64,000 bases of DNA from Flavobacterium tructae (GTDB lineage: Bacteria > Bacteroidota > Bacteroidia > Flavobacteriales > Flavobacteriaceae), in NCBI RefSeq assembly GCF_002217475.1, contig NZ_MUHH01000028.1, forward strand, positions 1-64,000, given 5' to 3'. The translations under genes and the position numbers were made by a program. Positions 42,724 to 52,054 of the stretch are shown piece after piece; positions within the stretch are counted from its first letter, which is position 1; every line of letters starts with the position of its first letter. Below the pieces are notes generated by a model. It saw only the letters and a program-made list of their open reading frames with translations. It was not told the DNA's origin and ran no database searches.

Positions 42724-44202
42724 TTATTTATTCTTTAAACACCTTCCTCTTGGTTCATCACCTTCGTGAAGAACAATTTCAGAATGAAGGAATTCTGCAG
42801 CTTCGGCAGAATCTTTTACTTTGGTGGCACTTCGCACAAGCATCTCGGATTCAAACTCAGTCAGGACACTTTCTCTTATTCCTGCTTCCCTCCAGTTGGA
42901 TAGCGGTCTGCATCCTCTTACAATTCCGCGAGCCAAAGAAAGCGCATCTAACAATGCCTGATTAGCTCCTTGTCCTTTGAAAGGGCTCATCGGATGTGCT
43001 GCGTCCCCAATCAATGTGGTCCGTTTATTTTTTGCTAATAATTCGGGACGAAGTAATTCACGGTCGTATACCGGATAACCTGAAATTTGCGTCTCTAAAG
43101 TTGCCGATAAAATTTGCGGAATAGGGGCATGCCATTGTGTTCTTCGACAAGCCTCTTCTTTTAGTGCTTTCGGTCCTTGTGCGCTCAATATTTTAGCTTC
43201 GTCTTCGGACATTGGAAAACTAAGCTGCCACATTACAGAATCTTCTGTATAAGGCATCATATAAATTCGCTCATTGCCGTTAGCTGTTTGAAATACAGTT
43301 GCCGAGTCGAGTAAATTATGATCAAGTCCATCAATAGCCTTTAACGGGCAAATACCTAATATCACAATACACCCCAGATAACGCAAAGGAGTAACCTCGT
43401 CACCAATTAATAGTTTTCGTACCGTACTGCGAATGCCATCAGCTCCCACTACAAGATCGGCTTTAGTACTTATGATTTTGCCATTTACTTCAAAATTTAA
43501 GGAAATACTTTGGTCTTCTGATTCCTTAAAATCTATGAGTTGATGTCCCCACTGCACGATATCATTTGCCCCAAGTTGTTTCAGCAGTGCCGAACGCAAA
43601 TGTTGTCGGGCAATATGCATATTCGTTCGCTTCGGGGCTGTTTTGGTATCCGATGGAATCCATTTTCGAATACCCCATTCTCCAATTACTTTTCCTTCCG
43701 GAGTATGTACCAAATGTCTGGTTGAAATGACCTTTTCTTCTAAAGAGAATATACCAAATCCTTCAATGGCTTTACTGGCTTGTTGTAAGGTGAGACCATA
43801 ACCTTGTGATCGGGCATCAAAGTTAGTATCGCGTTCGTAAAGAGTAAAAGGAATTCCGCGGTGCAGACAAGCGACAGCCAATGCAACTCCTCCGATACCG
43901 GCTCCAATTATGGCAACATGCGGGTAGTTTTCTTTGTCAATCATAGTAGGATGTTCCGAAGGAATCAATCCCGATCCGTCACAGTGAAGACAGACATTGA
44001 GATGCGCTTTAGGACGAGTAGGGGGAACTCCTGAGTCCTTTGATTTTTCAAAGTTTTCCAGCGCTATCTGATATTGAAGCCGCACTTTCTTGCTGAGTCT
44101 TTGGCTTTTTTTACCACGTCCCTGACATTCGGGACAAATAGTCCAGTTTCTTTCTGCATTTTCGATCGTATGTATTCCCACTTTTTTACCTAATTTAGAC
44201 AC
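42724..44202 (-). CDS. FAD-dependent monooxygenase with N-terminal DnaJ-type zinc finger
   Basis: A 492-residue class A flavoprotein monooxygenase (PHBH/UbiH group): dinucleotide-binding GAGIGG at 100-105, the DG motif in VVGADGIRSTVR, and the second FAD motif GDAAHPMSPFKGQGANQALLDA. Before it are 90 residues with two zinc-knuckle pairs of DnaJ type: CPECQGRG (Cys23, Cys26) and CLHCDGSG (Cys71, Cys74). Such a fusion is unusual; the finger could bind a protein partner or be a structural zinc site. Substrate unknown; family members hydroxylate aromatic or antibiotic substrates. Monocistronic. Confidence 0.87.
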   Translation of the reverse strand: MSKLGKKVGIHTIENAERNWTICPECQGRGKKSQRLSKKVRLQYQIALENFEKSKDSGVPPTRPKAHLNVCLHCDGSGLIPSEHPTMIDKENYPHVAIIGAGIGGVALAVACLHRGIPFTLYERDTNFDARSQGYGLTLQQASKAIEGFGIFSLEEKVISTRHLVHTPEGKVIGEWGIRKWIPSDTKTAPKRTNMHIARQHLRSALLKQLGANDIVQWGHQLIDFKESEDQSISLNFEVNGKIISTKADLVVGADGIRSTVRKLLIGDEVTPLRYLGCIVILGICPLKAIDGLDHNLLDSATVFQTANGNERIYMMPYTEDSVMWQLSFPMSEDEAKILSAQGPKALKEEACRRTQWHAPIPQILSATLETQISGYPVYDRELLRPELLAKNKRTTLIGDAAHPMSPFKGQGANQALLDALSLARGIVRGCRPLSNWREAGIRESVLTEFESEMLVRSATKVKDSAEAAEFLHSEIVLHEGDEPRGRCLKNK

Positions 44203-44424
44203 TTCAGCATTTGAAAACTTTGCTATGCTTGTAACAAGACTGCAAATTTAAGACAAAAGAGGGCTAGTGCAAAATAGTAAGCGATAGATACTAAAAAGAG
44301 ATTGTAAGAGTTATTGAAGATAACATAGCAGTTACTGTTTTGTTTAGGGTATCGTGAGTGTTTGTTGTCTGCTTATTTTTGAGTTACTTTTAATTCTTAT
44401 CGAATAAATTTTAATTACTAAACA

Positions 44425-45801
44425 ATGAAAATTACTTTAAAAATTAAGCTTTTGGTCGTTATGCTGTGTGCCGTAACCAATTGGTCTTTTGCTCAAAAAA
44501 CAGTATTTAATATTAAGTATTCTGAACAATTGGCTGTTTTTGTTTTCCTTCAGAATTTATCCGAAAACTATCCCGACAACGTTTTTAAAACCGAGTTTCA
44601 AAAATCAAAATACAATACTGAGCAATTTCAGAAACTGGCCGCAGAATTTGATCATCTGACATTGGATTACAGCTATCCATTTGAAGAATTCCCGGAAGGC
44701 TCTAAAAAACCAATGCAATCCTTTGATTTTTTGAGAAAAAACTTAATCGAAACAGAAAATTTAAAAGATTTTAAAATACGCTCTATTGGAGTTTTAACCA
44801 ACAAAACACTGAATGATCTTACGAGAATAATTTCCGCTTTTACTCCGATTTACAACGAACTCATATACAATCCCAATAAAGAAAAATTTGAAAAACAGCT
44901 CGTAGAAATTACCAAATACGCAAAGGAAAATGACTTGGAGCGTTATTTTGAAATGGGTTTGATTTTTTACAATTCGAGTTGGGATACTTCAATTCCTTTT
45001 GAAATAGCATTTTATCCTTTGCCTAATTCTAAAGGCTTTACCGCGAATTCTTTTGGTAATAATTTCATCAGTGCCATTCAAACAGATTTAGACGATTATA
45101 AGGATCTCTTTAGTGTAATGCTGCACGAAACGGATCATATTATTTACAACGAACAGCCATTGGAAGTAAAAAAAATGATCGATAATAGTTTCAAAGAAAA
45201 CAAATCTAAGTACAGTAATTATGCCTATCATCTGCTTAACGAAGCGCTGGCAACTTCCTTAGCCAATGGTTATGTATACGAACAGCTGAACGGAAAAGCA
45301 GATAGTGGTGACTGGTATAATAAAAAATACATCAACCTCATGGCAAAAGAAATTTACCCTATGCTAAACGAGTACATTTCTCAAAAGAAAGCCATAGACA
45401 AAAGTTTCATAGATCGTTATATTGAAAGCTATGAAACAAAATTCCCAAACTGGATAGACGAAATGGATAATTTAATGGCTTACAGATATATTATTTCTGA
45501 AAATGAAAAGGATTTTGACGTCATCAAGCAAAAGTATCGTTACCGTTCCAGATCAGAAGATGAAACTGAAATAAGCAGAAGCACTCTTGAAAAGATGCAG
45601 AAATCAAATCTGACTAAGATGATCATTGTTTCTAAAAATAATGCCGAAAATCTAAAACTCATTAAGAGCAGTTTTAGAGAATTAAAAAACTGGAAGTTCA
45701 ATGCAGCTAAAGAGTTTGATTACAGGATATTATTGGAAGATAAAAGTCAGCTTTTCATTATTAATCAGAAAGAATCAGAACTTAAAGCATTACTTGATTG
45801 A
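44425..45801 (+). CDS. Exported protein with HETDH zinc-peptidase-like motif
   Basis: A 458-residue protein with a signal peptide (MKITLKIKLLVVMLCAVTNWSFA). A HExxH motif is present as HETDH (residues 234-238), with NEALA (272-276) about 35 residues later, the spacing and composition of a gluzincin metallopeptidase (third ligand Glu273). The rest is alpha-helical. No known family recognised, so peptidase activity is predicted from the motif only. It is monocistronic, ending at a hairpin shared with the convergent neighbour. Confidence 0.75.
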   Translation: MKITLKIKLLVVMLCAVTNWSFAQKTVFNIKYSEQLAVFVFLQNLSENYPDNVFKTEFQKSKYNTEQFQKLAAEFDHLTLDYSYPFEEFPEGSKKPMQSFDFLRKNLIETENLKDFKIRSIGVLTNKTLNDLTRIISAFTPIYNELIYNPNKEKFEKQLVEITKYAKENDLERYFEMGLIFYNSSWDTSIPFEIAFYPLPNSKGFTANSFGNNFISAIQTDLDDYKDLFSVMLHETDHIIYNEQPLEVKKMIDNSFKENKSKYSNYAYHLLNEALATSLANGYVYEQLNGKADSGDWYNKKYINLMAKEIYPMLNEYISQKKAIDKSFIDRYIESYETKFPNWIDEMDNLMAYRYIISENEKDFDVIKQKYRYRSRSEDETEISRSTLEKMQKSNLTKMIIVSKNNAENLKLIKSSFRELKNWKFNAAKEFDYRILLEDKSQLFIINQKESELKALLD

Positions 45802-45811
45802 ATAGAGAAGC

Positions 45812-45853
45812 AAAAAGTCCGCAAAGTATAAAGAAAACTTTGCGGACTTTTTT
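45812..45853. terminator. Bidirectional terminator
   Basis: AAAAAGTCCGCAAAGT (45812-45827) and ACTTTGCGGACTTTTTT (45837-45853) give 16-bp perfect arms with T-runs on both strands, between convergent genes. Confidence 0.9.
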
Positions 45854-45876
45854 TAATTTTAGTATAAAAAACAGGT

Positions 45877-47442
45877 TTACTTATTCACTCTTTTTAGATC
45901 CAGATCCTGAAAGTCAAAACTGAAATCAATATTAGGAGAGATGCCTTTCATTTTAATTGATTGTGCTTTACCGGTTTCATCCAGTGAAAACATCGCAAAG
46001 GCATCACAATTCATTGCCTGATATTCCCATTTTATGGCAAATGTATTAGCATTATAAAAAGCCATAGGGCCATTTAATTTTGGTGAACGATAGGATCTGA
46101 ACCATAACTGTTTGTTTTTTTCAAATACTTCAATTTCTCCAAACCAATTGTCAGTATAAACGCCAGTAAAGTCTTCGTTTTTTACTTTCACATTTTTTGC
46201 CAGTTTTACTTTTTCCCAAACATTCTTGGTAACGTCATCTCCTGTATTTCTGCCTTGTTTCATCCATTCCACAATTTTATTGGTCCAACCAAAATCGTCC
46301 AGGCCTAAATAACTGTCAGAGATAGTATTGGTAACGGCAGTAAAGAGCCCGCCACCGCCATTCTCTGTGTTGGTTAAAATCACGATGCCTAAGTTTAGAT
46401 CCGGGTACATCGTAACAATGGATAACATTCCCGGTAGACCTCCTGTATGAGATACTTTTAGATTTCCTTTCACATCAGTTAATCCCCAACCCAGACCGTA
46501 ACCGCTAAAATGTGAATTGTATCTCGGATCACGATCTACTTCTTCAACGGTATGGATGCGCCACATTTCGTTATGATTTTTAACAGAAAATAGTGTTGAT
46601 TTCAAGTCACTTCCATACTGTCCTTTATTTAGACATAAAGTCATCCATTTTGCCATATCGGCTGCGTTTGAAATGATTCCTCCCGCAGCACCATTTATCT
46701 GTACTCCAAATCCATCAATTCGTTTTATAGTTCCGGATTCTGACGAATGTGATACAGCCAGATTGCTTTTATCCTTTATCCTGTCGCTTTGTGCAAAAGA
46801 ATTGCTCATTTGCAAAGGATCAATAATTCGGGTTTGTATAAAATCTTCGTAAGCCATACCACTTACTTTAGAAATTAATTCTCCCGCTACGATATACAAT
46901 AAATTGTCATAATCAAACTTAGTTCGAAAAGCAGATACCGGTTTAAAATATTGAAAACTAGTTAGAACATCATTTATTGTAAAATTGGAGCCGTCAGGGA
47001 AAAACATCAAATCACCCACACCTAATCCAAGTCCGCTGCGATGTGTAAGCAAATCCTGGATATTAAAATTTTCCGTAACATAATCGTTATACATTTTAAA
47101 CTTTGGAAGATGGTCTTTTACTTTATCTGTCCATTTCAATTTGCCTTCGTCTTCAAGAATAGAGAGCGCTGCAGTTGTGAAAGCTTTGCTGTTGGAGGCT
47201 ATTTGAAAATTTGTGCTTTCATTTACGGCTTTTTTTGTTTCGATAGAGGCAACACCATATCCTTTTTGGTGAATTATTTTTCCATCTTTAACAACTGCAA
47301 TTGAGGCACCGGCCACTTTAAATTTCTCCAAAGCGTCCTGCATTAAAAGATCTATTTTTTCAGATGTAATTTGCGAATAGAGAGGGGTAGAAGCGTAACA
47401 AATAAAGAGCATTAATGTAAACAGACGAGTTACTTTTTTCAT
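45877..47442 (-). CDS. Exported serine hydrolase, beta-lactamase fold with DUF3471-type tail
   Basis: A 521-residue protein: signal peptide (MKKVTRLFTLMLFICYASTPLYS), class C beta-lactamase-like domain with SNSKAF (S-x-x-K), YDN (FDYDNLLY) and HTGG (VSHTGGLPG), then about 100 residues of a beta-rich tail (about 420-521) of DUF3471 type. Likely an esterase or peptidase of the periplasm or outer surface; resistance to beta-lactams is not implied by the fold. Upstream 176 bp separates it from the MBL-fold gene. Confidence 0.88.
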   Translation of the reverse strand: MKKVTRLFTLMLFICYASTPLYSQITSEKIDLLMQDALEKFKVAGASIAVVKDGKIIHQKGYGVASIETKKAVNESTNFQIASNSKAFTTAALSILEDEGKLKWTDKVKDHLPKFKMYNDYVTENFNIQDLLTHRSGLGLGVGDLMFFPDGSNFTINDVLTSFQYFKPVSAFRTKFDYDNLLYIVAGELISKVSGMAYEDFIQTRIIDPLQMSNSFAQSDRIKDKSNLAVSHSSESGTIKRIDGFGVQINGAAGGIISNAADMAKWMTLCLNKGQYGSDLKSTLFSVKNHNEMWRIHTVEEVDRDPRYNSHFSGYGLGWGLTDVKGNLKVSHTGGLPGMLSIVTMYPDLNLGIVILTNTENGGGGLFTAVTNTISDSYLGLDDFGWTNKIVEWMKQGRNTGDDVTKNVWEKVKLAKNVKVKNEDFTGVYTDNWFGEIEVFEKNKQLWFRSYRSPKLNGPMAFYNANTFAIKWEYQAMNCDAFAMFSLDETGKAQSIKMKGISPNIDFSFDFQDLDLKRVNK

Positions 47443-47618
47443 AATTTTTTTTTAAGGTTATGGCGTTTTTGATTGTTAGTTGGTGTTGTTAAAAATTAAC
47501 ATCCACATCAGCGAATATAGGAATTATCTTTAGAATTAAAGCCTTGTTTAGTAGATTAAAGGATGAATAACGAGTGCTTTTTTACAAGTCCTTTAACGGT
47601 TTAGAAGAATACATCTAT

Positions 47619-48419
47619 CTAAAATTTTAATGCAGTTTCAATTCCGCTTTCCAGCCATAAGAATTTCTCCCTTAATTCCGATTTCTCAATTTCACTTTTC
47701 AATGATTTTACAGATTGCTTAAAATGCCACCAGCCTTCATAGTGAATTGGAATTACCGTACGGGGATTTAAAAGTCGTGTCGTTTCAAGTGCCTCCTCGC
47801 TATTCATAGTAACCCTTAAATTCTTTTTCAAATAAGGAAAAGCTCCAGCTCCAAGATGCAAAATAGCGGTTTCAACCTTCTTTCTTTTTTCCAGCTCCAA
47901 TAAACCTTCAAAAAGAACAGTATCTCCTGATATATAGAGGCAGCCGTCAGTTTGATCCTCCCATTCGATGGTAAAACCAATAACTTTTCCCATAACCTTA
48001 TCCAGTCTTTTAATATTGGTATGCTGAGCAGGTATAGCTGTTATTTTCAAGCCTTTTACCCTCGTGGTTTCAACAGTATATTCCTCCCAGTTGTCAAGGC
48101 CAATGGTATTATTGTTTTTTAAGCGTTTAACAGCGTCTTTTGTAGAGAGAACAACAGGCACAGTTTTGATAAATATCCTGCCGTTTTTGTCTAAATTATC
48201 GCTATGATGATCGTGGCTTAATAAAACCAAATCTACTTTTCCGATTTCAGCTATTGATAAGGCGGGATCAATATATTTTTTTGAAAATGCCAATGGACGG
48301 CTTACATATTGTGGAAAAAAGTCATCTTTTTTGTCCAGTGTCGGATCTGTAATAATTTTAAATCCATTGATGTTTATTAAAACACAAGCCGTGTCAATAT
48401 GGGTAATGGTAACTTTCAT
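47619..48419 (-). CDS. MBL-fold metal-dependent hydrolase
   Basis: A 266-residue metallo-beta-lactamase-fold hydrolase related to UlaG/L-ascorbate-6-phosphate lactonase-type proteins. Motif 2 is present as LLSHDHHSDNLD (H-x-H-x-D-x pattern with HDHHSD), and the late ISGDTVLFEG and PIHYEGWWHF blocks provide the other metal ligands. No signal peptide. It is preceded, 71 bp away and on the same strand, by a Crp/Fnr-family regulator that may control it. Confidence 0.88.
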   Translation of the reverse strand: MKVTITHIDTACVLININGFKIITDPTLDKKDDFFPQYVSRPLAFSKKYIDPALSIAEIGKVDLVLLSHDHHSDNLDKNGRIFIKTVPVVLSTKDAVKRLKNNNTIGLDNWEEYTVETTRVKGLKITAIPAQHTNIKRLDKVMGKVIGFTIEWEDQTDGCLYISGDTVLFEGLLELEKRKKVETAILHLGAGAFPYLKKNLRVTMNSEEALETTRLLNPRTVIPIHYEGWWHFKQSVKSLKSEIEKSELREKFLWLESGIETALKF

Positions 48420-48490
48420 TTTGTTCTGATTTTAAGGTTAAAAAACAGTACAAAATTGAGTTTAATAACGGTTTTATAAATTGACTTTGG

Positions 48491-49054
48491 TCAAGAAATG
48501 CGTTTGCGGATTCTGCTGAGCGTCTCCGGAACAACACCAATGTAGGAAGCAAGATATTTGAGTGGAATCTGCTGAATGTATTTAGGTTGTTCCTGAAGAA
48601 GACTCTGATAGCGTTCCTGCGGAGTTTTGGTTAAAAGATTCAGTTCTCTTTTTACTTTTTTATCCAGTAAATATTCAGTAGCGATACGGCCTAGTTTTTT
48701 TGCTGTTTCACATTTGTCATAAAGTTTCTGAAGCTGATCGTAAGAGACAGAGTACAATTGGCAATCTGTAAGTGCCTGAATGTAAACCTGTGTTTGAGTT
48801 CTGTTGTAAAAAGAATCGTAGGCGCAGTAAAAGGAGTTTTTAAACGCAAAATCAAAGGTAATTTCCTTGTCATTGGTAAGTACAAAATAGCGGACAATTC
48901 CCGTATCTATAAAAGATAAATAATTCTCCAACTGACCGTTAGTTAGAATGAACTCGTTTGCAGAAAACTGACGTGTTTTGATACAGCTTAAAAACTCGGC
49001 GATATCCTTTTCTAAAAAGCCAAGTTTAGCAAAATACAATATTAATGAATTCAT
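48491..49054 (-). CDS. Crp/Fnr-family transcriptional regulator
   Basis: A 187-residue protein with a cyclic-nucleotide-binding-like beta-roll (residues about 20-120: FILTNGQLENYLSFIDTGIVRYF) and a C-terminal helix-turn-helix (IPLKYLASYIGVVPETLSRIRK). The beta-roll lacks the FGEMAL-type cAMP-binding loop, typical of Bacteroidota Crp/Fnr relatives whose ligand is unknown. Its neighbours on the same strand are an MBL hydrolase downstream and a VOC protein upstream. Confidence 0.9.
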   Translation of the reverse strand: MNSLILYFAKLGFLEKDIAEFLSCIKTRQFSANEFILTNGQLENYLSFIDTGIVRYFVLTNDKEITFDFAFKNSFYCAYDSFYNRTQTQVYIQALTDCQLYSVSYDQLQKLYDKCETAKKLGRIATEYLLDKKVKRELNLLTKTPQERYQSLLQEQPKYIQQIPLKYLASYIGVVPETLSRIRKRIS

Positions 49055-49111
49055 TTAAAGTGATTCAGTCTGATGTTTGTAGTAAAGATTCAAGTTTGTC
49101 AGGCTTTTAAG

Positions 49112-49531
49112 TTATGCCGGTTCCCAGAGTTCAATTTTATTGCCTTCAGCATCCATAATGTGAACAAACTTTCCATAATCGTAGGTGGCAATATCATCAA
49201 GTACCGTTACACCGTTTTCTTTAAGCTGTTTGACAAGAGCTTCAATATGCTGCACTCTGTAATTAATCATAAACTCTTTTTTAGAAGGAGAGAAATACGC
49301 ATCATCTTTCTTAAACGGGCTCCATTGAAGAGATTCTATGACCTCAGGAGCATCTATTTTTCTGGATTCAAAAGTAGATCCCCAGTCGTTAACTTCAAGT
49401 CCTAAGTTTTTGGCATACCAATCTCTGGTTTCCTTTGGGTTTTCTGAAAAAAAGAATATGCCTCCAACTCCCGTTACTTTTGGTGTCGGGTCAGAAGAGG
49501 AGTGGTTGGTTTGATTTTTTTGGTCTTCCAT
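49112..49531 (-). CDS. VOC-superfamily (glyoxalase/bleomycin-resistance-like) protein
   Basis: A 139-residue VOC-fold protein: GGIFFFSENPKETRDWYAKNLG, DDAYFSPSKKEFMINYRVQH and the C-terminal KFVHIMDAEGNKIELWEP with the metal-ligand Glu of the EL-x-E type strand. VOC proteins are metal-dependent isomerases, dioxygenases or resistance proteins; no substrate can be inferred. Last gene of a run started by the ArsR regulator at 52 kb. Confidence 0.87.
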   Translation of the reverse strand: MEDQKNQTNHSSSDPTPKVTGVGGIFFFSENPKETRDWYAKNLGLEVNDWGSTFESRKIDAPEVIESLQWSPFKKDDAYFSPSKKEFMINYRVQHIEALVKQLKENGVTVLDDIATYDYGKFVHIMDAEGNKIELWEPA

Positions 49532-49604
49532 GAGCTTTGTTTTTTATACTAAGATAAAACTATTCTTCTTTATTAAAACGGTTCCCACATCATCTTTAAA
49601 AAAA

Positions 49605-50183
49605 TTAGTCTTTCAATCCTTTTCCCTGAAGAATCTGATCCGTCATATTTTCTACCCTGGACGCTCTGGTTTTAGATTGTTTTGGGCTTGAAAAATACAG
49701 TAAGTAAGCCCGTTGACGGCCTGGAGTTAAAGCGTTAAAAGCAATTTCAAGAGCCTTGTTTTCGTCTAGTTTTTGTTGAAATTCTTCTGCAATCTCAAAT
49801 TCGGCTGTCTTCTTTAATTTTACCTTCAAACCGGCTTTTTCTATTTCAATGGCTTGATAAATATACGTTTTTAAGATTGCTTTCTGAGCTTTGATTTCGT
49901 CAAGACTCGTAAAACGAATTTGTCTTGCGGCCTGAACATTCTCACTCTGCTGTATTAGAATTCCGTCCGTATCTTTCATTAAGGCTCCTTTAAAAAACAG
50001 AAAAGCACAATACTCTTTGAAAGAATGTATCAAAACAACATTGTTACCATGCAGCGTATAGCAGGCTGTTTCCCATTTTAGTTCTTCTGTCAATTGGCAA
50101 TCCAGCGCAATTTTTCGTAACTCTTCCAGTTCTTTTTGCCATTTTTCAGCATTCTCAAAGTAAAGATCAACTTTAGGGTTCAT
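49605..50183 (-). CDS. YdeI/DUF1801-type protein
   Basis: A 192-residue protein combining a DUF1801-like N-terminal domain (WQKELEELRKIALDCQLTEELKW, FFKGALMKD) with the YdeI/OmdA C-terminal part (ALTPGRQRAYLLYFSSPKQSKTRASRVENM). In some bacteria YdeI is linked to antimicrobial-peptide resistance; the function is otherwise unknown. It lies 22 bp after the DUF4256 gene in the ArsR-led run. Confidence 0.85.
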   Translation of the reverse strand: MNPKVDLYFENAEKWQKELEELRKIALDCQLTEELKWETACYTLHGNNVVLIHSFKEYCAFLFFKGALMKDTDGILIQQSENVQAARQIRFTSLDEIKAQKAILKTYIYQAIEIEKAGLKVKLKKTAEFEIAEEFQQKLDENKALEIAFNALTPGRQRAYLLYFSSPKQSKTRASRVENMTDQILQGKGLKD

Positions 50184-50205
50184 ATGCTATTGTTATTAAA
50201 ATTCA

Positions 50206-50763
50206 TTAAACTCTCAAAGATCCTCTAAAACCTCTGGCTGCATAATAAGATTCAGCACCATTATGATACACAAATACGGTATTGTAGCGAAAATCAGAGA
50301 ACAATGCCCCGCCCAGTTTACGAATTTCAGAAGGTGTAACAATCCAGCTTGAAGTTTTGGCATCAAACTTACCCAGTTTTTGAAGTTCTTTGTATTGTAC
50401 TTCATCTAAAAGCTCAATTCCCATCTCTTCGGCCATATTTACAGCACTTCCGGCAGGTTTGTGTTCTTTTCTTTTTTCCAGTGCCTCATGATCAAAACAC
50501 AGACTTCTTCGGCCTTTTGGACTTTCGGCAGAACAATCGAAGAAAATAAATTCTCCCGTTTTCTCGTCAAATCCAACAACATCCGGCTCGCCTTCGGTTC
50601 GTTCCATCTCATCGAGTGACCAGAGTTTCCCCGGATTTGCCTCCAGTTTTTGCTGAACATCATCCCACGCAAGACCTGTGTGTCTCTTCATATTGTTTTC
50701 AAAACGGATTTGTAGTACTTTTAATAATTCTTCGCTTTGTTCTGTTGATAGTTTGTTTTTCAT
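50206..50763 (-). CDS. DUF4256-family protein
   Basis: A 185-residue protein with the DUF4256 pattern (ARFENNMKRHTGLAW, LWSLDEMERTEGEPDVVGFD, FFDCSAESPKGRR, TEDEVQYKELQKLG, VYHNGAESYYAARGFRGSLRV). Family members are small cytosolic proteins of unknown function, often beside VOC or SRPBCC proteins as here. Its neighbours are DoxX (70 bp upstream) and YdeI (22 bp downstream). Confidence 0.83.
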   Translation of the reverse strand: MKNKLSTEQSEELLKVLQIRFENNMKRHTGLAWDDVQQKLEANPGKLWSLDEMERTEGEPDVVGFDEKTGEFIFFDCSAESPKGRRSLCFDHEALEKRKEHKPAGSAVNMAEEMGIELLDEVQYKELQKLGKFDAKTSSWIVTPSEIRKLGGALFSDFRYNTVFVYHNGAESYYAARGFRGSLRV

Positions 50764-50832
50764 TTGGGTTTGATTTTTTAGAAGCTAAATGTTTTTGAGT
50801 GTAAAAATTTCACGGTTATGGATAGAAATTGA

Positions 50833-51213
50833 CTAATTTGCTAAAATCGTTTTTCTTTCTAAAGGTCTGAAATACCAGGACACAATAGTCAAAACAATAA
50901 GCAATACCGGGCCAAATAGTTCTTTTGGATGATCTCCAACAACCAAATGCGAAAAAACAGCACCCGTCATGGTAAAGAAAAAGCCGGCATAGGCCCATTC
51001 TTTTAGTAATGGAAATTTAGGAATTAAGATAGCTGCGGCACCTAATAATTTCCAAATACCAATCAATGTTAAAAAATACACCGGAAACCCTAAATGCTGT
51101 ATCATGCCTTCCTGTTCTTTTATTTTTAGCATTTGTACGATTCCTGTAGCAGTCATTCCTAACGCCAGCCATAATGTAGCAACCCAATAGATGATTTTGT
51201 CTCTTTTTTTCAT
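50833..51213 (-). CDS. DoxX-family membrane protein
   Basis: A 126-residue integral membrane protein with four hydrophobic helices, DoxX type (LWLALGMTATGIVQMLK, IGIWKLLGAAAILIP, TGAVFSHLVVGD). DoxX proteins are small quinone- or redox-linked membrane proteins. It lies directly after the AHSA1 gene in the ArsR-led operon. A 15-bp tandem repeat fills the 36 bp between the two. Confidence 0.86.
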   Translation of the reverse strand: MKKRDKIIYWVATLWLALGMTATGIVQMLKIKEQEGMIQHLGFPVYFLTLIGIWKLLGAAAILIPKFPLLKEWAYAGFFFTMTGAVFSHLVVGDHPKELFGPVLLIVLTIVSWYFRPLERKTILAN

Positions 51214-51220
51214 GATTTTA

Positions 51221-51260
51221 TAGTTTAGTTTAAGTTAGTTTAGTTTAAGTTAGTTTAGTT
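51221..51260. repeat. 15-bp tandem repeat, about 2.7 copies
   Basis: TAGTTTAAGTTAGTT occurs at 51226-51240 and 51241-51255, flanked by partial copies. It spans the last codons and stop of the AHSA1 gene and the start of the DoxX leader. Repeat length change could alter the C-terminus of AHSA1 or translation of DoxX. Confidence 0.8.
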
Positions 51261-51720
51261 TTTTGGCAGCGAATTCTTGTAATCTGTTGTGAGCCATATT
51301 GATTCCCTGAGCAAAAGGCAGTTTTAACATCTGATCTCTAAGTGCAGCAGATCTGTAAATAATATGCATTTTTAACTGACTGGTTTCTTCCGTTATCGCC
51401 TCAAATTCAAGAAACTCAAGCTGAACCGGAAAAGGAGAGTTCTCCATTTCAAATGTTCGCGTAATCTTCTGTTCCGGAAAAAACTCATGAACCACTCCAT
51501 TAGCTTTAAAAACCACATTCCCTTTAGGGTCGGAAGTTTCAAATTGCCAGCTGCCATACTTCTTATTCTCAAGTTGTAGTACTTTGGTTCCCATCCATTG
51601 TTCAACAATTTCGGGCTCTGTATAAGCCATGAACAATAATTTTAAAGGAAGATCAAACTCTCTTGTAATTAATAAATCCTGTTGACCTTCTTCGGCAGTA
51701 ATTTTCGTTTTTCGTTCCAT
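51250..51720 (-). CDS. SRPBCC / AHSA1-family protein
   Basis: A 156-residue hydrophobic-cavity protein of the AHSA1 branch of START-like folds: DLLITREFDLPLKLLFMAYTEPE, WMGTKVL and the terminal helix QGINMAHNRLQEFAAKKLN. Such proteins are commonly encoded with ArsR-type regulators. Starts 7 bp after the ArsR stop codon, so it is co-expressed from the promoter at 52055-52101. Confidence 0.9.
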   Translation of the reverse strand: MERKTKITAEEGQQDLLITREFDLPLKLLFMAYTEPEIVEQWMGTKVLQLENKKYGSWQFETSDPKGNVVFKANGVVHEFFPEQKITRTFEMENSPFPVQLEFLEFEAITEETSQLKMHIIYRSAALRDQMLKLPFAQGINMAHNRLQEFAAKKLN

Positions 51721-51727
51721 AATTTGG

Positions 51728-52051
51728 TTATTCTTTCGGTTTATAGTTTTTCATGATATTTTCCAGTTTGTTAAAACGATCGTCCCACATTTGGCGGAAC
51801 GGTTCTATAAAATCAGCAACTTCTTTCATTTTTCTGGCATTAGTAACGTAATAAATTTCCCTTCCATTTTGCGTTTGCTCCAGGAGTTCACATTCCGTTA
51901 ATATTTGAATGTGTTTTGAAATAGTTTGTCTTGAAGAATTAAAATTCTCAGCAATAACTCCCGGAGTCATTGACTGGATAGCCACTAAGCTTAAGATTGC
52001 CCTTCGGGTAGGGTCGGCAATTGCCTGAAATACATCTCTACGAATTTCCAT
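51728..52051 (-). CDS. ArsR/SmtB-type transcriptional regulator
   Basis: About 107 residues from ATG 52049-52051. Winged-helix ArsR domain with [17 protein letters not shown], the recognition helix region [15 protein letters not shown] and GREIYYV wing. No metal-binding cysteine motif is seen, so the signal is not obviously a metal. A longer frame reaching 52099 runs through the promoter and operators and is rejected. It heads the operon ArsR, AHSA1, DoxX, DUF4256, YdeI, VOC and very probably represses itself. Confidence 0.92.
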   Translation of the reverse strand: MEIRRDVFQAIADPTRRAILSLVAIQSMTPGVIAENFNSSRQTISKHIQILTECELLEQTQNGREIYYVTNARKMKEVADFIEPFRQMWDDRFNKLENIMKNYKPKE

Positions 52052-52054
52052 TGT

